Assembly: GCF_000276665.1 (NCBI RefSeq) | Contig: NW_004955429.1 | Span: 5,841,108 to 5,905,107, forward strand | Length of the DNA stretch: 64,000 bases | Reading direction: 5' to 3' | Source: Chinchilla lanigera | Taxonomy: Eukaryota > Chordata > Mammalia > Rodentia > Chinchillidae | In this document: in pieces, positions 43,901-50,739 of the stretch | How positions within the stretch are numbered: the first letter of the stretch is position 1 | Layout of the letters: every line of letters starts with the position of its first letter | Made by a program: the position numbers and the translations under genes | The notes under the pieces: model-generated | Told to the model about the DNA's origin: nothing | Databases searched by the model: none | The model's input: only the letters and a program-made list of their open reading frames with translations

Positions 43901-46332
43901 CTATTTTTCCTTCTGTCCTAGATTTCTCTGCTACTCCAGACCCATATAGAATCACCACCTGGATATTTCCACTTGAATGTCCCACCCCAAATAGGCACAG
44001 AACTTCATAATCTTTCCTTCCCAACCTACCAACCTTTTTGGGGAGTGCAGGAGGACTGCCTAGGGCCAAACCCAGGACCTCATGCACCCTAGATAAACAT
44101 ACTACTATTGAGCTGGACCCCACAACCCTGTTCTTCTATGTGCTCTAGCTCATGATGTTTCAAGCCAGATACTCAAACCATCAGCCACAGGACACTTTTC
44201 TCTGCACGAAGTCCTGTTGGTTCAACTTTCTAAATAACTTCGGAACCCGTTCATTCTCATTCTCTCAGCCACTGTCTTGACTAGACCACGTTTACTGCCA
44301 GCACAGATTGTTACAAGTTTCCTGATGTATATGCCTTCCTCCTGCCCATATCGTGTTTTGTTTTTTTTTTTTTCCTCGTGGCCCAATACTGTTCAGTTAA
44401 ACCTAATACCCTCAAAGTCAATGCCAAACTTCTTAATGTGATTTCCAGTGTCCTTTGTGCCTTAGTCATGGTTGCCAATTTCAATTCCTCTCTTCTGGGC
44501 ATCCTAGTCATTCTGAACCAGTCTTCAGAGTCCTGGCATGGAAAGTCCTTCACTTTTCTTGGCCATGCTCCATCCCTTACTTTAACACTGCTTTCTTTTT
44601 TCTTTTCTAACTCCTACATGTCCTCAGGTCCTTCTGTGTGATGTACTCTATACAGGTCGGTTATACCCAGGTGGTGGATGGAGACGGAGTTAAACTACAC
44701 TATTACTAATTTTTTGACTGCTGGATCTGTCCATTTCTGACAAGACGGCACCAAAGTCTCCGACTATGACAGTGGATTCCTCTTTTTGTCTTTGCAGGTT
44801 TATCAGTTTTTGCTTCCTACAGTTTGATGCTGTCACTACGTGCATACACTAGGTTACATGAACTACGAGAAGGGACCCGTATCAGGAACCCAATATGTCG
44901 CCAACTTGATCTTGGACGTCTCAGCTTCCAGGACTGTGATAAATAAATGTCTGTTGTTTAAACCACTTAAGTCCATGGTATTTTATTTTGGCAACCCAAG
45001 CTCAGACACAGAGCCAGTGACAAGAAGCCAAGAATCGAATTTGGGTACACTGACAACCAAGCCATTAACAAGTTAGTACTATCTGCTTATCATTTTTAAT
45101 GGGTTTCTAAGAGTTTGCTGAATCGAACTTCCATGATTTACTTAAGTCTTTCTTAACTGATCTGGGTTGAAGCCAGTTTCCGACTCCTAAGAGTAACGCT
45201 GTTAAAAATGTCTTAGCACGTACAGCTTCGTTCTTCCTTTGAATTATTTCCTTAGAATAAATTCCCAAGAGTTTATTCTGATAAGTTACACAGCTCTTGG
45301 TATGTATCAGTGTCTGGTCAAATTTTAATGTGGCTGAAGAACTTCAGCTCCTAGGGCAATTTACTAGGCTGCTTCTGACAGCGCCAAGTACAAGAGTGAA
45401 GAAGTTTCCGCTACCACCATAACCTACCAAGGGGGATGAGGAGAGTGAAGTGTGCTGTTTCTCTCACCTTCAAATTACTGCCTGGCACACAGCAGGCCTG
45501 CAACAAACGTCAGACTGGCAGCCTCGGGAAGGCCACAAATGGAAGGCCTGTTGTACTTACACTACATTTTGAAAACGTCAAGGGATGAAAAGCGTTCCCA
45601 ACTGAACTGTAGGCCTCCGGGAAAGTCGTCTGTGAATGTCAACGGACACGGACGCAACTGGAGTCAGAGGCAGGCCCCTAGGCACCTTCCCAGAACGCCA
45701 ATGTACAGGGGCACTAAATTACCCTGAAATACAACGCTAGTGAGGTAGGCGTCCCCTTCCCAATTGGTGCTGTGTAAATGTGCCCAATCCGGAAAAGAAG
45801 GGGCAAAGGGCACCTGGCAACACACGCACACACACACGCACACGCACTTTCCCTAGTCTGTCTCACTGCCACGAACAGTGACTGTCAGTCTCAAGCGTCA
45901 ACAAACGAGGTGCCGCACGCGCAGGTCCGCCAGATTCTGCTCGGAGCCTCGAGGCAAGAGCCGCGCCGGGGACCCCGCGTCAGCCCCGCCCGCTCCTCAC
46001 CCGCGCACAGGGGGAAGCGAGGCCGCCGCGGATCTGGAGACTCACGTTGACCCAAAAAGCAAAACGCTGAAAAAGGTCGTGCGCACGTCGGGGCGAGCGC
46101 CTCCCCGGGATTCTCAGTGTCCCCGCCCCCGCCAGGCCACGGGGGCGCAGGCAGATGGGAGCGAAACTTGGGCGGCCGCGGGAGCAAAACCGAAACCTGC
46201 GCGGCCGCAGCCGAGCCCGCGAGGCCGGGTCCTACCTGTGTCCCTGCATTCCGACCCAGCGCAGCCCCGCACAACGCGCCCAGGAGACTCCCGGAAGGGC
46301 CAGAGCGGGAGCGCACGCAGCAAGCGCGCCAT
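26571..46332 (-). CDS. MSRB2: MSRB2: mitochondrial methionine-R-sulfoxide reductase B2 (5 coding exons)
   Basis: This enzyme reduces methionine-R-sulfoxide in proteins and free Met, using thioredoxin, and is known as the mitochondrial MsrB. The five exons total 528 nt (97+101+77+148+105), giving 175 residues plus a stop; the human protein has 182. The start MARLL opens an Arg-rich leader with a single acidic residue in the first 27, as expected for a mitochondrial presequence. The MsrB domain runs from about residue 45 to 172. It has zinc CxxC pairs at C83/C86 and C139/C142, the SGTGWPSF loop at 99-106, and the catalytic Cys162 in RFCIN. Thr101 sits where many bacterial MsrBs carry a resolving Cys. 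Every intron is GT-AG and every junction keeps frame, so this is an intact gene rather than a retrocopy. Introns are about 4.3, 5.1, 8.9 and 0.9 kb. MSRB1 (Sec form) and MSRB3 are excluded by the [21 protein letters not shown] signature. Confidence 0.97.
27576..27723 (-). CDS. MSRB2: MSRB2 coding exon 4
   Basis: A 148-nt exon completing Ser92 and encoding residues 93-141: [19 protein letters not shown] and onward to RTEVVCKQ. It contains the substrate-site GTGWPSF loop and the first half of the second zinc CxxC (C139). The acceptor is CTTCCACAG|C. The donor is AAGCAG|GTGGCG, with G rather than A at +3, so it is somewhat weaker than the other donors of this gene. Confidence 0.97.
27724..28180. 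other. MSRB2 intron 3, 3' part: no element recognised
   Basis: Intronic sequence adjacent to exon 4; the minus-strand frame at 27787-28101 has no recognised domain. Confidence 0.5.
28185..28420 (+). repeat. MIR SINE
   Basis: Sense MIR: 'gtgtgaaattaggtagctcc', 'ggttttcttgcctgtaaaatggggacaataatatcc' and a tail 'acatggtcagtattgaag' cover most of the consensus. Intron 3 of MSRB2. Confidence 0.85.
28494..28908 (+). mobile_element. MaLR solo LTR, sense
   Basis: Starts near 'tatttgatctgaaatgtcacccacaagctcccc' and ends 'tatttcaccacagcaatgggaagccgattaacacag', same family as 18768-19138. Lies in MSRB2 intron 3, antisense to the gene. Confidence 0.75.
28994..29090 (+). repeat. ID SINE
   Basis: 'gggctgaggatgctccagtgctggagcacttgcctggtatgcaaaggccctgggttccaccctcagcacc' matches the ID consensus, with an A-rich tail. 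Confidence 0.85.
29668..29748 (+). repeat. ID SINE
   Basis: 'ggctaggggtcagcagtaaagcgcttccctagcatgcccaaggccctgggtcctattcacagc', somewhat shortened near the A-box, with an AAAAATAAAAAG tail. Confidence 0.85.
29865..30085 (+). repeat. MIR SINE
   Basis: 'gtccttgggaagttacttaatctgaaacctcagg' and 'tgtttgatacatggtatagaaataaacccatagctgttatt' correspond to the MIR core and 3' end. Confidence 0.75.
30210..30305 (+). repeat. Diverged ID SINE
   Basis: 'gggttggggtgtatctcaatggaag...gaggcactgggtttgatgaccagtac' then an A-run: a diverged ID copy. Confidence 0.75.
30930..31554 (+). mobile_element. MaLR LTR containing a B1-dID insertion
   Basis: 5' part 'tatggttagatctaaaatgtcccctgaaagtcatg' and 3' part 'gccaaaataaacctttctccc...cagtgacaaaaagctgtctaatac' flank a B1-dID at about 31108-31312. 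Without the SINE the LTR is about 420 bp, like the other copies. Confidence 0.8.
31108..31312 (+). repeat. B1-dID composite SINE nested in MaLR LTR
   Basis: A degraded B1 part (gaggcagggggattgcaaatttg) is followed by a linker and an ID part (gtggggaggtagctcagtgatacaccgctcccgggttccatccctag). The LTR sequence resumes at 'gtatatcctgtccccag'. Confidence 0.75.
31800..31981 (+). repeat. B1-dID composite SINE with (CA)n tail
   Basis: B1 half (gcaagtttgagtcctgtctgggcaactcagtaagaccctgac), A-rich linker, then the deleted ID (gctggggatacagctcagtgcaaaggccctaggttcaatc). Its tail is a (CA)n microsatellite at 31951-31981. Confidence 0.92.
32190..32395 (+). repeat. MIR SINE
   Basis: 'aaccgtggacaagttatttaatcttcccaagagtcagttttctcatgggaaatgagaataacagcacc' is the MIR core in sense orientation. 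Confidence 0.85.
32478..32790 (+). mobile_element. MaLR-type LTR, sense, diverged
   Basis: Starts 'tatgaatatggtgttccccctgaggtgagg' and ends 'gcccaaatcaacttgttctttctaaatcacctcc...gatagagcaacaggaaacagac'. The layout matches MaLR LTRs but it is more diverged than the MT-like copies here. Confidence 0.6.
32790..32940 (+). repeat. MIR SINE fragment
   Basis: 'gtgacctggaacaagttacttagaag...tcaatggactgtaaggactatttgc...gagcccagtgcttacgataaatgctcaa' parallels MIR. Confidence 0.6.
33035..33300 (-). mobile_element. MLT1-type MaLR LTR, antisense
   Basis: 'agtttcccagggtggctatggc', 'tctcatagttctggaggctt' and 'cttcctcctgccgaggacctct' resemble the reverse complement of mammalian MLT1 LTRs. Confidence 0.6.
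33315..33435 (-). repeat. MIR SINE fragment
   Basis: 'tcccacgtgcagaaatctagccacatggaggttaagaaactttctcaagaccacactgcagtggagctgggg' is an antisense MIR core. Confidence 0.7.
33478..33660 (+). repeat. B1-dID composite SINE
   Basis: 'gctgggaatggtggcacacgcctgccatccc' (B1), an AAAAATATGTATTTAAAA linker, then the deleted ID 'gggctggggataaagctcagtgcaaaggctctgg'. MSRB2 intron 3. Confidence 0.92.
33700..33999 (+). mobile_element. MaLR solo LTR, sense
   Basis: Starts TGCTATGGTTTGGATCTTAA and ends 'gttgttatagtaatgggaaactgacccca', giving the TG...CA ends of an LTR. About 300 bp, with an internal deletion compared with its relatives. Confidence 0.78.
34000..35035. other. MSRB2 intron 3: no element recognised
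   Basis: No gene or firmly assigned repeat. TATATATAA at about 34890 and AATAAA near 35000 occur but with no coding context. Confidence 0.4.
35041..35175 (+). repeat. B1 SINE
   Basis: 'gctgggcatggtggtgcatacctgtaatcccggcactcagg' with the internal duplication 'gctacacagtgagtccaaggccagcctgaactacacag'. Near-complete sense B1 in MSRB2 intron 3. Confidence 0.93.
35176..36485. other. MSRB2 intron 3, 5' part: hairpin, no gene
   Basis: No repeat recognised apart from the hairpin at 35923-35965. Frames on both strands at 35313-35875 overlap and show no domain. Confidence 0.45.
35923..35965. repeat. Perfect 15-bp stem hairpin with 13-nt loop
   Basis: AAACATCTTTGAAGT at 35923-35937 pairs exactly with 35951-35965, and further imperfect pairing extends outward through the A/G-rich and T/C-rich flanks. 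Lies in MSRB2 intron 3, about 680 bp downstream of exon 3. Confidence 0.92.
36487..36560 (+). repeat. Diverged ID SINE next to MSRB2 exon 3
   Basis: 'ggactgggggtgcagctcagggggtgcatacttgaggtcttgtgtgcagttctcagcacc' then an A-run. Sits in intron 3, about 80 bp downstream of exon 3's donor, antisense to the gene. Confidence 0.75.
36641..36717 (-). CDS. MSRB2: MSRB2 coding exon 3
   Basis: A 77-nt exon encoding residues 67-91 and two bases of Ser92: [20 protein letters not shown] and then DSPLF. It carries the first zinc CxxC (C83, C86). The acceptor is CATTTTCAG|CCT and the donor CTTCAG|GTAAGA, close to consensus. It is too short and lacks an in-frame Met early enough to stand out as an open reading frame, so it was found by family similarity. 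ID-type SINEs lie within about 75-85 bp on both sides. Confidence 0.96.
36792..36882 (+). repeat. Truncated ID SINE next to MSRB2 exon 3
   Basis: 'gctttcctagcatgtgctgggcctgggttccatccccacc' then AAAAAAACAAAAACAAAC. Sits in intron 2, about 75 bp upstream of exon 3's acceptor, same orientation as the ID on the other side. Confidence 0.78.
37224..37312 (+). repeat. ID SINE
   Basis: 'ggggttgggctgtagcttagggcgagagtgcttgcctagcatgcctgaggccctgggttccgttccc' is close to the ID consensus. MSRB2 intron 2. Confidence 0.92.
37313..38430. other. MSRB2 intron 2: no element recognised
   Basis: No assigned repeat and no gene. Confidence 0.4.
38433..38502 (-). repeat. Diverged ID SINE
   Basis: 'caaagccaggaactcaagtaagtacacaagctctctgcaactgagctacagccacagccc' is a reverse-complement ID remnant. 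Confidence 0.7.
38503..41180. other. MSRB2 intron 2: old unclassified repeat-like sequence
   Basis: Parts such as 'ctggcttttagaaaggtcacttgac' (about 39022) and 'gggaagtggtgtggtcagctttgtgttagaagactttggcagcagt' (about 41125) resemble an ancient mammalian interspersed repeat that I cannot name. Frames at 39211-39863 have no recognisable domain. Confidence 0.3.
41185..41583 (-). mobile_element. MaLR solo LTR, antisense
   Basis: Antisense copy of the same LTR family, from 'tgtcttagttacttcctcttcgtggagac' to 'gggaggctttgggacatctggatatcaacc'. It includes 'gaaggtttatttcagctcacag'. Lies in MSRB2 intron 2 about 270 bp from exon 2, in the same direction as the gene. Confidence 0.78.
41851..41951 (-). 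CDS. MSRB2: MSRB2 coding exon 2
   Basis: Supplies the last two bases of Gly33 and residues 34-66, including the diagnostic block [19 protein letters not shown] at the start of the MsrB domain. The acceptor is AATACAG|GG and the donor CCG|GTGAGC, so the exon ends in phase 0. The upstream part ([11 protein letters not shown]) diverges from human while the catalytic-domain part is nearly identical, as expected for a leader-to-domain boundary. Confidence 0.96.
42132..42780. other. MSRB2 intron 1: no gene seen
   Basis: A possible antisense MIR remnant lies near 42700 (caatttacaaataagaatagagagg). Nothing else recognised. Confidence 0.4.
42785..42875 (+). repeat. ID SINE
   Basis: 'ggccagggctacagctcagtagtagagcatgtgcttagcatgcctgaggtcctatgttcac' then an A-rich tail. 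MSRB2 intron 1. Confidence 0.9.
42876..43560. other. AT-rich intron sequence, nothing recognised
   Basis: AT-rich sequence with T-runs; no firm assignment. Confidence 0.4.
43562..44640 (+). mobile_element. Ancient L2 LINE 3' region
   Basis: L2-like stretches include 'gggaatgtcccaccccaaataggcac'-type sequence near 43975, 'gtcctgttggttcaactttctaaataacttcgg', 'tcagccactgtcttgactagaccac' and 'cccaatactgttcagttaaacc'. An antisense ID (44040-44130) is inserted. Plus orientation, antisense to MSRB2. Confidence 0.55.
44040..44132 (-). repeat. Diverged ID SINE
   Basis: 'agggccaaacccaggacctcatgcaccctagataaacatactactattgagctggacccc' is a reverse-complement ID. Confidence 0.75.
44660..44830 (-). mobile_element. 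L1 ORF2 fragment, antisense
   Basis: 'gcaccaaagtctccgactatgacagtggattcctctttttgtctttgcaggtttatcagtttttgcttc' is the reverse complement of a conserved L1 ORF2 segment. Confidence 0.7.
44840..45020 (+). mobile_element. MLT1-type LTR 3' end
   Basis: 'tcagcttccaggactgtgataaataaatgtctgttgtttaaaccacttaagtccatggtattttattttgg' is typical of the 3' end of an MLT1 LTR, including its AATAAA. Confidence 0.7.
45130..45410 (-). mobile_element. Old L1/HAL1 fragment, antisense
   Basis: 'tgaattatttccttagaataaattcccaagag' resembles antisense L1 3' sequence. Diverged. Confidence 0.45.
46236..46332 (-). CDS. MSRB2: MSRB2 coding exon 1 (start codon, mitochondrial leader)
   Basis: Encodes residues 1-32 and the first base of Gly33. 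The protein begins [19 protein letters not shown], matching the MARLL start of human MSRB2. The donor reads ACACAG|GTAGGA on the minus strand, which leaves phase 1 and joins exon 2 to make Gly-Ser-Leu. The leader is about 7 residues shorter than human, the usual variable part of this family. The frame stays open upstream to 46692, but this ATG is chosen because it matches the family start and leads straight into the presequence. Confidence 0.93.
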
Positions 46333-46350
46333 CACGCAGAGTCCGCACCC

Positions 46351-46413
46351 CCGCGCGCAGGCCACGCCCCGCCGCGCAGGCCACGCCCCGCCGCGCAGGC
46401 CACGCCCCGCCCC
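46351..46413. repeat. 19-bp GC-rich tandem repeat in the MSRB2 promoter
   Basis: About 3.2 copies of a 19-bp unit CCACGCCCCGCCGCGCAGG, with full copies at 46362-46380 and 46381-46399 and partial copies on both sides. Each unit holds a CCACGCCC motif, the known KLF-type site, and the last runs into a perfect GC box CCCCGCCCC. The array starts about 20 bp upstream of the MSRB2 ATG. Confidence 0.9.
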
Positions 46414-46570
46414 ACCCCTCCTCTGACCCTCTCTCCTGTCCCTACCTCTCCCCCTCTGGGCCCCGCCCTCACTCCCCGCCTTCCTGCCCCCACCACCCTC
46501 CCCTGTTTCGTGCTCTCCCTGACCTGTCCTCTGGCTCTTGACCTTCCCTCCCCCTTTCCCCGCAAATGTG
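46400..46570 (-). other. Polypurine-rich strand upstream of MSRB2
   Basis: On the minus (coding) strand this is almost pure G/A with repeated G-runs such as GGGGTGGGGCGGGG and GGGGGAG. Such a tract can form G-quadruplexes or R-loops; this is inference from composition. Confidence 0.5.
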
Positions 46571-47964
46571 CCCCACACACACACACTGAGGCTGGACCCC
46601 ACAGGGCACCAAGCTGATGCTTGGCCTGAGTCCAAATGCTCGTCTGTTTCAGTTTGTTTGCGTTTTTCAGAGTTGTATATGAATGGGCTCATACAATTTG
46701 TACTTATTTTATCTGGCTTCTTTCACTCGGCATAATTATTTTGACATGCATGCGTGATTTTTTTTTCCATGTAGCCATTGTTCATCCCTCGGTGCTGAGT
46801 AGTATTCCATTTATGGACGTACCAAGCTCTTGTTTCTCTACTCATCAAATGCTTCCAATTTTTCTTTATAAAACTAAAGCTGCCCGGAACATTTCTGTAC
46901 AAATCTTTGTGTGAATAGACACAGTCTTTTCTCTTGGGTATACCTGGAAGTGGCTATCTCAGTTGCAGTTCTTCCAGCAGCACTTCAGAGGTGCATTTCC
47001 TCTCCATCCTTGTCAAGGCTTGAATGTCCAGACTTTTTGGTATCTCGTTGTGGTTTTATTTTACAGTCTCCAATGGCCAACAGTTATGAGCGTTTCCATG
47101 TGCTTATCTGCAGCAAACATATTTTCTTTGGTGAAGTGTCTGTTTAACTTTATTGCCTATTTATTATTAGGTGATTATTACTGAGTTTTGAATGTTCTTA
47201 TATATTCGGGATACAAATCTCTAGCAAATATTTGCTTCACAAAGCGCCTCTGCTACCGTTATGCGGCTTGTCTTTTCTATCTCCTAATGGCATTTTAGGA
47301 AGAGTAGAAGTTTTTAATTTTGATGAAATCCAATTTATCAAATTTTCATGGGTTATACTTCATGGTAGCCCATTTCTTTCCCTAATCTAAAAATCACAAA
47401 GATTTTCTGTGTTTTATTCTGAAAGTTTTATAATTGTAGATTTTGTATATAAGTCTACTACTCATTTTGACTTAACTTTTGTATATGATATCTTTTTGTT
47501 TGAACTGCTGTTGATTTTTTGTTGAAAATCATTTTGTCAGTGTGAGAATCTACTTCTGGACTTTCTATTCTGTCCCATTAATCAATTTGTCTATTATTTA
47601 CATTATCACTACAATGCCCTGATGATCAGACTTGAAATCAGGTGGTATGAATTCTGTAATTCTGTTCTTTATCAAAACTGTTTTGGCTACTTTAGTTTTT
47701 TATATTTCAACATATACTTTAGATTTAGTGTCTCCATTACTACAAACTGGCTTGAACTTTGATAGGGATTTCATGGCACTATCCATAAATTTGGGGAGAA
47801 CTGATATCATAGCCATCTTGAATCCAGATCCCTGAGTAAGATACATCTCTCAACTTCCATAGGTCTTCTTTACCTTCCATCAGCAGTATTTTGGAGTTTT
47901 CAGTGTACACATCTTGCACATCTCTTGTCAGAATTATCCTGGAGCATATTTTTTGATGCCATAA

Positions 47965-48068
47965 CATTGTTTTATTGTTGTTGTGTTGTTTTGTTTGGTT
48001 TGGTTGCTAGGATTTAACCCAGGGCCTCACACGAGGCTAATATTCTACCACCAAGCAGCAGCCCTAGC
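47965..48068 (-). repeat. ID SINE
   Basis: A T/G-rich tail then 'ttgctaggatttaacccagggcctcacacgaggctaatattctaccaccaagcagcagcccta': an antisense ID inside L1. Confidence 0.85.
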
Positions 48069-48402
48069 CCTTTCACATTGTTTGATTAATTTAATTTCTG
48101 ATTTCTTGTTGTGAGTCTGCACATTTTGTGTATTTATCTTGTATTCCATAATCTTGCCAAGCTCATTCTTGTAACATCGTAATGGATTTTCTATAGAGAC
48201 AATCATGGCCATTTGTAAAGAGTTTTAGTTGTTCATTTTCAATGCAAATATCTTTCATCCCTTCTTGATTTATTTCACCTGGTCTGAGTGAACATCCACG
48301 TGTTGTATTTGATCTTAGAGGAAAATGATGCAATTTTCACAATTAAGTTTCAAAGTAGCTATAAGTTTTTCAAGGATACCCTATCAGTTTGAGGAAATTC
48401 TC

Positions 48403-48488
48403 TTTTTTGTTTTTTTGGCACTGGGAATCAACCTCAGGCCTTTGTGCTTGTCAGGTAGATACTGTGCTGCTGAGCTAAATCCCCAGCA
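48403..48488 (-). repeat. ID SINE
   Basis: 'tttttggcactgggaatcaacctcaggcctttgtgcttgtcaggtagatactgtgctgctgagctaaatcccc' is antisense ID inside L1. Confidence 0.88.
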
Positions 48489-48994
48489 ATTACGGAGAGG
48501 TTTTATTAGGAAGTGATGTTAAATTTTTGTCAAATACTTTTCTGCACCTATTGTAGAATCATATTTTTCTTTTTCTTTTTAGTTTGATTGAATTTTAAAT
48601 GTTAAACCAATTTAGTATTCCTACAACAAAGCCCACTTTATCTTTTTTATACATTGTTGGATTTCATAAGTTTAAATTTTTAGAATTTTGAATCCTTGCT
48701 CCCAAGGCGTATTGGTCTCTAGTGTTCTTCTCTTACAGTGTCTGTTTTTGTATCTCAATAATACATGAACACTTCAAATCCAGGGAGGTTAATATATTGT
48801 CTAGGATTATACTGCTAGTTAGTTGAAGACTTTATAACCCCTCTAAAATTTAGAATTAATAAAATATTAAGGAATTGGAGACATTTAACTCACCCATTTT
48901 AATTCCTAATCCCAGCAATTTAAGAAATGCAAAAATAAGTTTAACATTATAACATTATGGGGAAAATATGCAATCTGCATATGTACAGCATAAG

Positions 48995-49160
48995 TTTAAA
49001 AGACCCATGGCCTTGGGCAAATATCCAAACCATTTCAGCTGTAGCGTCTTTATCTCGCCTAAGGGGTCATTGCAAAGATTATAGATGGTCTATATCAGAA
49101 CACCTAGGAAATCCTCACACATAGTTAATAAATGTTAGTCATTGTTATGAAGATAATGAG
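48995..49160 (+). repeat. MIR SINE
   Basis: 'ccttgggcaaatatccaaaccatttcagctgtagcgtctttatctcgcc' and 'acacatagttaataaatgttagtcattgttatgaagat' match the MIR core and 3' end. Confidence 0.75.
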
Positions 49161-50735
49161 AAACACTAGGATTTGTAAACAGTTAATGACCAATGCATCC
49201 CTGAATTTCTGCCTATTCCCACACTCCCAGGAATTATTCCAAACACAAATGAAGTCCCTTTCCCCACCACAACCACCTCACTTAAATCTGCGAGGAAGAC
49301 TCTTGCCCCATCTTTGCTCAGCTCCTTCCAGGTCTTGAAATGCTTCTCTGCTCACCACCATTATTCTAAATCTAATTTATCTGTCAAGAAGGAGTATGTG
49401 CTAATCTCACATTCTTGGCCTTATAATCTTTACCCGAACACAACACTACCTGTTACTTCATACTGTTGGTGGTACAAACTTGTACTTGCCTGGCAATAGC
49501 TACTCTTCTCTCCTTAGTCACAAACATGTCTTTGGTTTTATTGAGTGTAACAATGTTCCTAGCTAATATGTCCTACCCACCAGCTCCTTTAGTGGGTATA
49601 TGACACAATTCTGAGAAATAATAGAAGCAGAAGTCACAGGAAGGCTGCCAGTTAAAGTGGAGCTGACTCGAGCACCAGGTTTTGCTCTTCCCTTCCCTCC
49701 TGTCTGCAAATTGGTCATGATGACTAGAGCACTACGAATCTTCTGGCATACAGGAAGAGGAGATTCACACATTGATGTTAGTAGAGGACATGACAGGGCC
49801 TGGGACTGCGATGATATTGATGAGCCAATACACTGCACTTGGATAGCCTACCTCCGGGGGACAGGCAAATCCATCATTTGTTTACAGTGCTGTGATTTAG
49901 ATTTTCTGTTTCATAAAACTCATACAGTGTGTACGTGATATCCTGAGTTTAATTGAAAATCTTCCAGAAAGGCAAAGTTCCGTAACCTTGATTCTTAGTA
50001 TATCAAACATATACAAATGATAAGCACAATAAAACATTGATAATAAAATCCATGAAAATATAAAATGGAGTGGCCCCCAAAATGGGAGATCAGTTGAAAA
50101 GCCAATTGGCATTTCTACACTTAAAACCATTGAGAAAAAAATGGTGTAGCAGCTGAGCTGAGTGTAATACATATCTCCTTTCCAAAGGAGCTTAGTCTAC
50201 TTGCATCTGCCCCAGGGCCAGCATGGCTGTTCATTGGATTCTTCCACAGGCCTGAAAATTCTTAGAAATTAACCAACTAGGACATATCAAATAAATACCT
50301 GTAAGAGATAATTTTGAAGCTTCAAAGGCAGTAAATGAAGACTCAAATAGATGGTTTAATAGAAAAACTATAGCATGATATGGATTGTATTTTCAATTAT
50401 CCCCCCCAATTGTACATAGATTTTTAGATCAAGTTTTGGGCCTTGGTTTAAGGATTAGAAACTGGTACATATGCTGGAAAGGTTAGCCTAAATCTATAAT
50501 TCAAATAAGGTCTAAACTCTGTTATATAAGATCTGTTATTATCCAACTTTTGGTGGAAAATGGAAAGATATATTTTCCTGATGAGCAGAGAGCTGAAATG
50601 GTAGATTTAAATAATGTGCAAGTTAACTTATAGATTTAAGCGATACTATTTACAAACACATGGATTACTTTATAGAAACTGATAAAATAACAACTGAAAT
50701 AAAAGTAAATAAAGTAGCTTTTTGTAATTAAAGCA
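49161..50735. other. Upstream flank: old repeat-like sequence, no gene
   Basis: 49640-49930 ('gggcctgggactgcgatgatattgatgagccaatacactgcac') resembles an ancient mammalian repeat tail of unassigned family. The remainder is AT-rich and unassigned. Confidence 0.35.
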
Positions 50736-50739
50736 ATAC

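Larger units (their letters stand above)
45880..46470. promoter_or_regulatory. MSRB2: CpG-island promoter of MSRB2
   Basis: Dense CpG and GC content covers coding exon 1, the start of intron 1 and about 140 bp upstream of the ATG. No TATA box is seen, so this looks like a TATA-less housekeeping promoter. GC boxes and CCACGCCC (KLF-type) sites cluster immediately upstream of the start codon. Transcription starts are probably dispersed at about 46340-46450. No second gene is seen diverging on the plus strand. Confidence 0.85.
46640..48850 (-). mobile_element. Old L1 3' region, antisense, with two ID insertions
   Basis: Antisense L1 from 'ttgtatatgaatgggctcatac' through 'gcataattattttgacatgcatg', 'gagtagtattccatttatgg', 'atattcgggatacaaatctctagc' and 'ttttgtatataagtctactactc'. 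It starts only about 200 bp upstream of the promoter CpG island. IDs at about 47965 and 48403 interrupt it. Confidence 0.88.

Noticed and set aside
45878..46617. Long overlapping frames on both strands at the CpG island
   Set aside because: High GC depletes stop codons; the products are Pro/Arg/Gly low-complexity. Only the minus frame beginning at 46332 continues into a conserved gene.
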